Positions 1-5,339 of a DNA stretch of 5,339 bases are shown here, piece by piece. Every line of letters starts with the position of its first letter. The first letter of the stretch is position 1. The notes under the pieces are model-generated. The model did no database searches and was not told the origin of the DNA. It saw only the letters and a program-made list of their open reading frames with translations. Source of the stretch: Tidjanibacter sp. GTDB taxonomy: Bacteria > Bacteroidota > Bacteroidia > Bacteroidales > Rikenellaceae. The position numbers and the translations under genes were made by a program. The DNA lies in assembly GCA_017628675.1 (NCBI GenBank), contig JAGBYS010000131.1, positions 1 through 5,339 of the forward strand, read 5' to 3'.

Positions 1-24
1 AAAAACAAGTCTAAGATGTTTCAT
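1..24 (-). CDS. 5' end of an unidentified gene, cut by the left edge
   Basis: Reading leftward from 24, an ATG opens a frame of eight codons, MKHLRLVF, before the window ends. Too little is visible to name the product. The short basic start followed by hydrophobic residues would suit the beginning of a signal peptide or a membrane helix, but that is a guess. The reason to call a gene here is position: it lies after the hairpin that probably ends the upstream operon, and its ATG is 29 bases downstream of a consensus Bacteroidota -7 box (54-61). The bases just before the ATG are A-rich with no Shine-Dalgarno sequence, as is normal for this phylum. It could be a chance frame if the true start lies further left. 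Confidence 0.5.
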
Positions 25-53
25 AGTGTTGAGGTTTTAAGGTTATTTGGTTT

Positions 54-85
54 CAAATATACAACATTGTGTTGAAAATTGCAAG
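54..85 (-). promoter_or_regulatory. Bacteroidota-type promoter, proximal (P1)
   Basis: On the minus strand CTTG (85-82) is followed after exactly 20 bases by TATATTTG (61-54). The second element is a perfect match to the Bacteroidota -7 consensus TAnnTTTG, and the first matches three of the four bases of the -33 TTTG, at the usual 19-20 base spacing. Transcription would start near 48, leaving a leader of roughly 25 bases before the ATG at 24. It sits between the terminator hairpin and the start of the next gene, as expected for a promoter. Confidence 0.6.
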
Positions 86-112
86 TATAGCAAACAAACA
101 CATAGCCCCAAA
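82..112 (-). promoter_or_regulatory. Possible second promoter (P2) overlapping P1
   Basis: On the minus strand TTTG (112-109) is followed after 19 bases by TATACTTG (89-82), one base away from the -7 consensus TAnnTTTG. The last four bases of this element are the -33 element of P1, so the two promoters would be overlapping and mutually exclusive. The -33 box is perfect here and the -7 box is imperfect, the reverse of P1. In AT-rich sequence such matches can arise by chance, so this is weaker than P1. Confidence 0.35.
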
Positions 113-122
113 CACTCAGAAA

Positions 123-161
123 CTAAGCACCCCAAAAGTTTTTAACTTTTGGGGTGCTTAG
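123..161. terminator. Perfect 18-bp hairpin, probable terminator of the mutL operon
   Basis: The arms at 123-140 and 144-161 are exact reverse complements of each other, separated by a three-base loop (TTT on the plus strand). The stem contains a CACCCC/GGGGTG core. It starts 21 bases after the stop codon of the EEP gene, the expected place for an intrinsic terminator. On the minus strand only TTT follows the stem, a weak U-tract. On the plus strand six T's follow (166-171), so the hairpin may also stop transcripts arriving from the left. No plus-strand gene is visible in the window to use it. Confidence 0.75.
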
Positions 162-182
162 ATGATTTTTTACAGACTGCCG

Positions 183-1382
183 TTAGCTGTTATAATCTCT
201 GCCGAGCCTTACCACAAGTGCCTTATGGTCCGAGGTGCCAAGGTCGTAGGAGTCGTAGCTCTTGACCGAGAAGAACTCCTCGTCGGGGAGGATGTAGTCT
301 ATGCGGAAGATGTTGTAGAGCCCCTTATAGGTGTGCTCCACGCCACGCCCACACTCCACAAACGCATCCCTCAGGCGGCTGGCCCTCATCTTGCGATAGG
401 TGTAGGACATAGGGGTATCGTTGAAGTCACCACAGACCACCACGGGGTACATCGAGCCGTCAATCTGGTCGGATATGTGGCTCGCCTCGGAGGCTCTCTG
501 GCGGTAGTTGCGATTCATCTTGCGAACAATGCCCAGCAGTTTCTCACCCCCCTCTTCATCCTCGATAATGTTGGTCGAGAGTGTGGTGGCGCTATCCTCC
601 TTGGTGATGCCTGTCGACTGGAGGTGAGTGTTGAAGACACGAACCGTGTCGCGCCCAATCTTCACATCGGCCCACACGGCGTGGATGCTTACACTATCGG
701 CATCCGAAATGCCGTGGCGCACAATAGGATAGGCGCTCAGAATGGCAAAGCCTGCACCCGTCTGAGAGTTGGCACGCGAGGTCGTGGAGTTCACAAAGAA
801 GCCATAGCTGAGCCTCGAGAGTCCCTGCTTGAAAGCATCGAAACTACTCCTCTCACTAAAGTGGCTCTCCTGCAGGCAGACAATGTGTGCGCCCTTACTA
901 TTTATCCAGGTGGTCACACTATCAATCTCGGCACCCAGGCCCGACTCGCCCTCCATAACACCGAATGCCTTGGCGTTGTAGGTGGCAACGACCACATCGC
1001 CCCTCTCACGATTGACCACCGGTGCCTTAGTCGAGATGTCCGAGCGGTAGAAAAGGCCCATACTGCCACCTCCGACAAGGAGCATAAAGGCCGAGATGAA
1101 AAACCACTTTTTCCACCTTATGGCCCACCACAGGGCACAACCCATATTGAACAGATAGATAATCTGGTAGAAGAGTCCGGGGAGCACAAAAAGGGTGGTA
1201 GCGCGGGGATTGACAACCTTTGCCAAAAGGCCCGCAAGCAACAGCAGGGCCGAGAGGATGGTCACAACAAAAAGGACCATATCGGTCACACTCAGCACAA
1301 TGCCACCGATGCCCACCTTGGACTCCCTTTGGCGTGAGCGACGCACCTCGCTCCTATAGTATCCGTCACGCTTCTTTGCCAT
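183..1382 (-). CDS. Membrane-anchored endonuclease/exonuclease/phosphatase (EEP) family protein
   Basis: A 399-residue protein with a very basic N-terminus (1-22), three predicted membrane helices (about 27-54, 62-88 and 93-112) and a complete EEP (DNase I-like) metal-dependent phosphoesterase domain from about 128 to the end. The expected catalytic residues are present in order: N136 in TYNAKAFG, E172 in CLQES, H253 in FNTHLQS, D319 and N321 in GDFNDTP, D362 in RIDYIL, and D385/H386 in TSDHKALV. Three helices with positive charge at the N-terminus and at RWKK (89-92) place the catalytic domain outside the cytoplasmic membrane; this topology is inferred. EEP proteins cleave phosphodiester or phosphomonoester bonds in nucleic acids, inositol phosphates or phospholipids, and the substrate cannot be told here. 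The ATG lies 6 bases after the rhomboid stop, suggesting translational coupling. It is the last gene before the terminator hairpin. Confidence 0.9.
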   Translation of the reverse strand: MAKKRDGYYRSEVRRSRQRESKVGIGGIVLSVTDMVLFVVTILSALLLLAGLLAKVVNPRATTLFVLPGLFYQIIYLFNMGCALWWAIRWKKWFFISAFMLLVGGGSMGLFYRSDISTKAPVVNRERGDVVVATYNAKAFGVMEGESGLGAEIDSVTTWINSKGAHIVCLQESHFSERSSFDAFKQGLSRLSYGFFVNSTTSRANSQTGAGFAILSAYPIVRHGISDADSVSIHAVWADVKIGRDTVRVFNTHLQSTGITKEDSATTLSTNIIEDEEGGEKLLGIVRKMNRNYRQRASEASHISDQIDGSMYPVVVCGDFNDTPMSYTYRKMRASRLRDAFVECGRGVEHTYKGLYNIFRIDYILPDEEFFSVKSYDSYDLGTSDHKALVVRLGRDYNS

Positions 1383-1388
1383 AGTCGC

Positions 1389-2018
1389 CTAATACCAAAT
1401 CTGATTTTTCTTCCTCCAGTAGCGCAGCAGCAAGAAGCCGAAGAGCATACCTCCCAGGTGGGCAAAGTGGGCCACATTGGAGCCACTCGAGGCCACACCT
1501 CCCATAAGTTCCAGCACACCATACAGCACCACAAACCACTTGGCCTTCAGTGCGATGGGAGGGAACATCAGCATCACCACATTATTGGGGTGCATCATAC
1601 CATAGGCCAAGAGCAGGCCGAAGACCGCACCCGAAGCACCAACGGTCACAACGGGATAGGGAACGCCTCCAAACTCAAGGTAGTTCACCAAAAGCTGAAT
1701 GATACCCGCACCCACACCGCAGGTAAGGTAGTATGTGAGGAACCTCTTTGATCCCAGGTCGTACTCCACAATGCGTCCGAACATCCACAGTGCGAACATA
1801 TTGAAAAACAGGTGCGAAAAACCTCCGTGGAGGAACATATAGCTGAAGAGCTGGAAGATGGTCTTCGCCGAGGCAGGATAGTGGAGCGCAAAGTTCATCT
1901 CGAACCACCCACCCAGAGCCCCCGGCAGGAGCATCTGCGTCAGAAACACAAAGACATTCACCAGCAGCAGGTTCTTCACCGCAGGTGGCATATTGGTCTG
2001 TTCTCTATAGTATCCCAT
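1389..2018 (-). CDS. Rhomboid family intramembrane serine protease
   Basis: A 209-residue protein with six likely membrane helices (about 15-32, 57-82, 93-112, 125-142, 160-175 and 184-199). The rhomboid signatures are intact: HGGFSHLFFN with H69 and N73 (the HxxxN of helix 2), the nucleophile S129 in GASGAVFG on helix 4, and the catalytic histidine H187 in AHFAHLGG on helix 6. It should therefore be an active protease cutting membrane proteins within or near their transmembrane segments; the substrate is unknown. This is the basic six-helix bacterial form with no extra domain. The chosen ATG is preceded by a purine-rich leader. M10 (MPPAVKNLL) is a possible alternative start, since many relatives as I recall them begin close to this point. 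It lies 30 bases after mutL and 6 bases before the EEP gene, so it is probably co-transcribed with both. Confidence 0.93.
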   Translation of the reverse strand: MGYYREQTNMPPAVKNLLLVNVFVFLTQMLLPGALGGWFEMNFALHYPASAKTIFQLFSYMFLHGGFSHLFFNMFALWMFGRIVEYDLGSKRFLTYYLTCGVGAGIIQLLVNYLEFGGVPYPVVTVGASGAVFGLLLAYGMMHPNNVVMLMFPPIALKAKWFVVLYGVLELMGGVASSGSNVAHFAHLGGMLFGFLLLRYWRKKNQIWY

Positions 2019-2048
2019 TCTTCTTTTCTCTCTTTTATTTTCTTACTA
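2019..2048 (-). promoter_or_regulatory. Purine-rich leader and ribosome-loading region of the rhomboid gene
   Basis: The whole 30-base spacer between the mutL stop and the rhomboid ATG contains 27 purines, three T's and no C on the minus strand, including GAGAGAAAAGAAGA just before the ATG. There is no proper Shine-Dalgarno core. A-rich unstructured leaders promote initiation in Bacteroidota, so this probably serves as the ribosome-binding region and supports the start at 2018 over the downstream Met. Confidence 0.4.
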
Positions 2049-3932
2049 TTACAACAGGGCCTTTAGGTCGGAGAGTTCCACAACTCTCACAACTGCCCTG
2101 CCATCGGGCGTAAGGCTCATCTTACTGCACCCGTCGAGCGACTCCAGCACCGCCTCAATCTCTCCTGTGGTGAGCGGTTTCACGCCACGAGTGCGCGAAA
2201 GAATCTGAGCCAAGCGCTCCTTGCGGGCCCTCTCGCCCAGCGCAACACCATCGCGCAGCGCATCGAGCATATCGTAGAGTATATCCTCCACGGCCGAGTG
2301 TTCAACCTCCGAGGGGAAGGCCACAAAGTCGACACTATTGCTATCCACAACCGAGAAGTCGAAGCCGAACGAGGCGAAGTAGTCGTAGTTCTCGGCCAGG
2401 GTCTGCACATCGTCCTGCGAGAAGATCATCCTCTCGGGGAACATAAGGCTCTGGCTCACGGAGCTACCATTGCCGAGCATCATCATATAGCGGTTATAGA
2501 GCAGCACCTCACGCGCTCGTGCCAGGTCCACAATGGCGAGTTTGCCGCCCAGCGTGGTGGCCACATAGCCTCCTGCAATGGGGAGCACACCCTTGAAGAC
2601 CTCGGGCTTATGTTCGAGTTCGAGTTCCTGCTCAACAACGCCCTCACCGCGCTCGATGAAGTCGATTATACTACTCTCATACTCCCTCTCGATGTCGCTC
2701 TCCACAGAGGTCGGATAGGGCTCCACACGGTCGGAAACGCCACCACGATAGCCACCGCCCGTGGCCACCGAGCCCACCGTTCTACCACCCCACTCTACCC
2801 TTTCGTGAGGCTCCTTATTCTCCACCTCGAAGGGGTTATAGAAGGGGTTGAGCGTGGCACGAGGCTCCTCGAAGCCTCGCTCCCTGGAGCCGTCGAAGAC
2901 GGGGATATCCACCTCGCCCTCATCCTCGAAGTCCATCATTGGCACAGCACCCGTCTTGGCCAGCGCCTCCCTTGTGGCGGCATTGACAATCTGCCATATC
3001 TCGCTATCCTCGCTGAACTTAACCTCGGTCTTCTGGGGGTGGACATTGACATCCACCTTCTGGGTGTCGACCGCGAGGTAGAGGAAGTAGGAGGGCGTAA
3101 CGCCCTGGGGGATGAGTTTCTCGTAGGCCGCCATCACCGCCTTATGCAGATAGGGGCTCTTGAAGAACCTGCCATTGACAAACAGGTACTGCTCCGTATT
3201 GCGCTTCTTGGCAGCCTCGGGGCGACCCACATAGCCCTCAATGCGGACAATCGTTGTGGTGGTCGACACCTCCAAGAGTTGTGCCGTAATGTGGCGACCC
3301 ATAATGGCCGCAATCCTACTGCGCAGATTGGTTGCAGGAAGGTTATAGAGGGGTGCGTCGTCCTTGTAGAGCATAAAGGCCACCTCGGGGTGGCAGAGCG
3401 CCACACGACGGAACTCGGTCTTGATCTTGTTTGTTTCGCGCTCGCTGCTCTCCAGGAACTTGCGCCTTGCGGGGACATTGTAGAAGAGGTTGGAAACCTT
3501 GAAGTTGCTACCCTTGGGGGCCACAACCATCTCCTGACCACAGTACTCGCCACCGTTGATTACCAGGCGGGTTGCAAGCTCGTCCTGCTCGGTGCGGGTG
3601 GTGAGCTCCACCTCGGCAACGGCCGCAATCGAGGGCAGAGCCTCGCCCCTGAAGCCGAAGGTCTGCAGTTCGTAGAGGTCCTCCAGCGAGGTAATCTTGC
3701 TTGTGGCGTGTTTGTCGAAGGCGAGCCTCGCATCGGCGGGGGTCATACCACAGCCGTTGTCGATGACCTGCACGAGCTCCCTGCCATCGGCACGGAAGTT
3801 GACCGTCACCAGTGATGCACCCGCATCGATGGCGTTCTCGGTCAGCTCCTTCACCACCGACGAAGGAGAGCCAACCACCTCGCCTGCGGCAATCTGGTTG
3901 GCAACACTATCGGGCAAAACGCGAATCTTCAC
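2049..3932 (-). CDS. mutL: DNA mismatch repair protein MutL
   Basis: A 627-residue MutL, normal length for the phylum. MutL couples MutS mismatch recognition to removal of the new strand. The GHKL ATPase domain is complete: VANQIAAGEV (10-19), KELTENAIDAG (28-38) with the catalytic E29 and Mg-binding N33, DNGCGM (58-63), GFRGEAL (93-99), FYNVPARRKFL (150-160). The transducer domain ends in VDVNVHPQKTEVKF (293-306) with K301. An acidic, Gly-rich linker (about 330-445) leads to the dimerisation domain. There QSLMFP (494-499) fits the sliding-clamp-binding motif, but the position of the endonuclease motif DQHAxxExxxxE reads DLARAREVLLYN (469-480), with Q, H and the final E missing. The start is GTG at 3932: no ATG occurs between it and the in-frame stop at 3959-3957, and the N-terminus aligns well with MutL. 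There is no Shine-Dalgarno; the 11-base gap after the previous gene suggests coupling. GSPSS (21-25) stands where most family members have xRPAS. Confidence 0.97.
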   Translation of the reverse strand: MKIRVLPDSVANQIAAGEVVGSPSSVVKELTENAIDAGASLVTVNFRADGRELVQVIDNGCGMTPADARLAFDKHATSKITSLEDLYELQTFGFRGEALPSIAAVAEVELTTRTEQDELATRLVINGGEYCGQEMVVAPKGSNFKVSNLFYNVPARRKFLESSERETNKIKTEFRRVALCHPEVAFMLYKDDAPLYNLPATNLRSRIAAIMGRHITAQLLEVSTTTTIVRIEGYVGRPEAAKKRNTEQYLFVNGRFFKSPYLHKAVMAAYEKLIPQGVTPSYFLYLAVDTQKVDVNVHPQKTEVKFSEDSEIWQIVNAATREALAKTGAVPMMDFEDEGEVDIPVFDGSRERGFEEPRATLNPFYNPFEVENKEPHERVEWGGRTVGSVATGGGYRGGVSDRVEPYPTSVESDIEREYESSIIDFIERGEGVVEQELELEHKPEVFKGVLPIAGGYVATTLGGKLAIVDLARAREVLLYNRYMMMLGNGSSVSQSLMFPERMIFSQDDVQTLAENYDYFASFGFDFSVVDSNSVDFVAFPSEVEHSAVEDILYDMLDALRDGVALGERARKERLAQILSRTRGVKPLTTGEIEAVLESLDGCSKMSLTPDGRAVVRVVELSDLKALL

Positions 3933-3943
3933 AGCCGAGAGGG

Positions 3944-4246
3944 TTAAAAGTTGATGCTACGGAGCAGCATATAGAAACCGACAATCAGGAGCACCACAAA
4001 GAGCACCCTTGTCATACTGCTCTTCCTGCGGGTGGCCATATCACGCTCGGCCATCTGCTGACGCTGCTGACTGCGTGCTCGGAGCAGATCACCGGGCTTG
4101 CGCTCACCCTGTTCGTCCTTCTCGAGGGGGGCGTGACCAAGCTCTATGCGACGCTGATTGCGAGCCTCCAGCTCGGCATCATAGTAGCGGGGGTTATAGC
4201 TAAACTGTCGGGGTTTGCGACGAAGCGACTGACCTATTCCAAACAT
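3944..4246 (-). CDS. Small conserved membrane protein encoded before mutL, function unknown
   Basis: A 100-residue basic protein. Residues 9-22 carry an RRKPRQFSYNPRYY motif, followed by a charged, probably helical stretch (23-77) rich in Arg, Glu and Gln, and a single membrane helix at about 80-96 (RVLFVVLLIVGFYMLL) with only RSINF after it. This makes it a likely tail-anchored protein with the basic part in the cytoplasm. From memory, short proteins with a similar RKxRxFxYxPRYY start occur widely in Bacteroidota, often next to mutL, and some are labelled riboflavin synthase subunit beta in error; nothing in this sequence supports that enzyme. The ATG at 4246 is preceded by AGAAGAT, a weak purine-rich site. 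The stop lies 11 bases before mutL, and a promoter-like -7 box lies 43 bases upstream of the ATG, so it probably heads the mutL operon. Confidence 0.85.
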   Translation of the reverse strand: MFGIGQSLRRKPRQFSYNPRYYDAELEARNQRRIELGHAPLEKDEQGERKPGDLLRARSQQRQQMAERDMATRRKSSMTRVLFVVLLIVGFYMLLRSINF

Positions 4247-4280
4247 ATCTTCTATTCGGTTATTTTATTCTACAAGTGGC

Positions 4281-4293
4281 CTTTGTGACAAAG
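4281..4293. repeat. 13-base perfect dyad CTTTGTGACAAAG
   Basis: Six-base arms CTTTGT and ACAAAG are exact reverse complements around a single central G. The dyad lies in the 57-base gap between dnaJ and the small membrane protein gene and overlaps the last five bases of the candidate -7 box. It could be an operator half-site pair or a chance palindrome. With a one-base centre and no U-tract it is unlikely to form a terminator. Confidence 0.35.
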
Positions 4294-4296
4294 ATA
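4289..4296 (-). promoter_or_regulatory. Candidate -7 promoter box for the mutL operon
   Basis: On the minus strand 4296-4289 reads TATCTTTG, a full match to the Bacteroidota -7 consensus TAnnTTTG. Transcription would start near 4283 and give a leader of about 37 bases before the ATG at 4246. No TTTG is found 19-20 bases upstream, where the sequence falls in the last codons of dnaJ and contains only a run of T's. It is therefore a half-promoter, possibly weak or factor-dependent, and readthrough from dnaJ is the alternative source of transcript. I see no terminator after dnaJ. Confidence 0.45.
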
Positions 4297-4303
4297 CGCT
4301 ATT

Positions 4304-5339
4304 TTATCCGAAAAAATTGCGCATCCTGTCAAAAATATTCTGCTCACCACGAGGAGTCTCGGCCTTCTTGAAGTTGGGCTGGTCGGCAAGTTTCTCCAGG
4401 AGTTTTTTCTCCTCACCGGTGAGCTTGGTGGGAATCACGATGTCCACAATCACCAGGATGTCGCCCCTGCCGTAGCCGTTAAGCTCGGGCAGACCTTTAC
4501 CCTTGAGGCGCAACACCTTGCCCGCCTGAGTACCTGCGGCAATCTTGATGCGGGCCTTTGAGTCGATGGTCGCAACTTCCACCTCACCGCCGAGGATAGC
4601 AGTAGTTACAGGTATCTTGAGGGTGTAGAGCAAATCGCTGCCGTCCCTCACCAGGTCGGGATGGCGCTCCTCCTCAATCACTACCAGCAGGTCGCCATTG
4701 ACACCGCCCCTGCGTGCGGCGTTACCCTTGCCGCTCACCGAGAGCTGCATACCCTCGGCAACACCTGCAGGGATGCGTATCTCCACGATCTCCTCGCCAC
4801 GAACAACGCCCTCGCCACGACACTTCGAGCAGGGGTTGGTGATGACCTTACCCTCGCCACCACAGGTGGGGCAGACCCTTTGGGTCTGGGCACGGCCGAA
4901 GAAGCTATTGACGGTCTCTATCGTGTAGCCCGAGCCGTTACAGGTCGAGCAGGTGTGGTAGCTGTTGGAGTCCTTGGCACCCGTGCCGCCGCACTCATCA
5001 CAAGCCACCTGTTTGGCAATCTTGATCTTCTTGGTGCAACCCTCGGCAATCTCCTTGAGGGAGAGTTTCACCTTCACCCTCAGGTCGCTACCGCGGTTCA
5101 CCGAGCGGCCACGCGAGCCACCGCCACCGAAGCCACCAAAGCCACCACCGAAGTGGCCGCCGAAGATGTCGCCGAAGTTGCGGAAGATATCCTCCATCGA
5201 GAATCCTCCGCCCGAGAAGCCGCCATAGCCACCGGCGCCACCCTCCATACCGGCATGGCCAAACTGGTCGTAGCGAGCCCTCTTCTGCTCGTCACTCAGC
5301 ACATCGTAGGCCTCGGCCGCCTCCTTGAACTTCTCCTCG
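4304..5339 (-). CDS. dnaJ: Chaperone protein DnaJ (Hsp40), 5' end outside the window
   Basis: The open frame runs in from the right edge; 344 residues are visible, beginning [27 protein letters not shown], the end of the J domain. About 43 residues, including the HPD motif that stimulates the DnaK ATPase, lie beyond the edge. A GTG at 5302 is only an internal Val codon, not a start. In visible numbering there follow a Gly/Phe-rich region (about 32-75) with two DIF motifs (50-52, 57-59), then all four CxxCxGxG zinc repeats (CDECGGTG 113-120, CSTCNGSG 130-137, CPTCGGEG 156-163, CSKCRGEG 170-177), then the substrate-binding C-terminal domain to FDRMRNFFG. All eight zinc cysteines are present, so this is a complete type I DnaJ apart from the cut. 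It presents unfolded proteins to DnaK in the cytosol. No terminator follows the stop codon. Confidence 0.97.
   Translation of the reverse strand, partial: EEKFKEAAEAYDVLSDEQKRARYDQFGHAGMEGGAGGYGGFSGGGFSMEDIFRNFGDIFGGHFGGGFGGFGGGGSRGRSVNRGSDLRVKVKLSLKEIAEGCTKKIKIAKQVACDECGGTGAKDSNSYHTCSTCNGSGYTIETVNSFFGRAQTQRVCPTCGGEGKVITNPCSKCRGEGVVRGEEIVEIRIPAGVAEGMQLSVSGKGNAARRGGVNGDLLVVIEEERHPDLVRDGSDLLYTLKIPVTTAILGGEVEVATIDSKARIKIAAGTQAGKVLRLKGKGLPELNGYGRGDILVIVDIVIPTKLTGEEKKLLEKLADQPNFKKAETPRGEQNIFDRMRNFFG

Noticed and set aside
62..74. Short inverted repeat CAACA-TTG-TGTTG
   Set aside because: Five-base arms in AT-rich sequence are expected by chance, and the element lies in the promoter spacer without further support as an operator.
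162..1337. Plus-strand open frame of 391 codons antisense to the EEP gene
   Set aside because: The opposite strand encodes a complete catalytic EEP domain. The antisense frame has no known motif, and its start abuts the terminator hairpin with no promoter or ribosome site visible.
2298..3815. Long plus-strand open frame of 505 codons antisense to mutL
   Set aside because: It lies wholly inside the clear MutL gene. The product shows no recognisable domain and is rich in His, Leu, Gly and Glu as expected from reverse-complemented coding codons; it is a shadow of codon bias.
3812..4288. Plus-strand open frame of 158 codons opposite the small membrane protein, with hydrophobic stretches
   Set aside because: It spans the end of one real gene and the whole of another on the other strand. 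Its hydrophobic part is the reverse complement of the charged helix of the small protein; no start signals support it.
4965..5228. Plus-strand proline-rich frame opposite dnaJ
   Set aside because: The proline runs are the antisense of the DnaJ Gly/Phe-rich region and do not represent a real protein.
5300..5302. GTG at 5302 as the start of dnaJ
   Set aside because: The reading frame continues upstream to the window edge with typical J-domain residues ([12 protein letters not shown]), so the GTG is an internal Val codon and the true start is outside the window.

Overview
This window comes from the chromosome of a member of the Bacteroidota, most likely of the order Bacteroidales and perhaps Alistipes-like. 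Three things suggest this: Bacteroidota-type promoter boxes (TAnnTTTG), start codons with purine- or A-rich leaders instead of clear Shine-Dalgarno sites, and the gene set itself (a small RKPRxFxYxPRYY membrane protein, mutL, a rhomboid, and a membrane-anchored endonuclease/exonuclease/phosphatase). The genus is a guess. All genes lie on the minus strand, so the window reads biologically from right to left.

From right to left: (1) dnaJ, 4304-5339, cut by the right edge and lacking most of its J domain; (2) a 57-base gap with a good -7 promoter box overlapping a 13-base dyad; (3) an uncharacterised 100-residue protein with a C-terminal membrane helix, 3944-4246; (4) mutL, 2049-3932, starting at GTG 11 bases later; (5) a six-helix rhomboid serine protease, 1389-2018; (6) a three-helix protein with a catalytic EEP domain, 183-1382, starting 6 bases after the rhomboid stop; (7) a perfect 18-bp hairpin at 123-161 that probably ends the unit; (8) an AT-rich gap with two overlapping promoter-like elements; (9) the first eight codons of another minus-strand gene, 1-24, cut by the left edge.

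Genes 3-6 have gaps of 11, 30 and 6 bases and probably form one operon, perhaps also reached by readthrough from dnaJ. Their roles (protein folding, mismatch repair, intramembrane proteolysis, extracytoplasmic phosphodiester cleavage) do not make one obvious pathway, and the grouping looks like conserved housekeeping synteny. I see no mobile element, CRISPR array, RNA gene or defence system. The points most worth checking are the degenerate metal-binding motif in the MutL C-terminal domain, the unstudied small membrane protein in front of mutL, and the promoter architecture at both ends of the operon.
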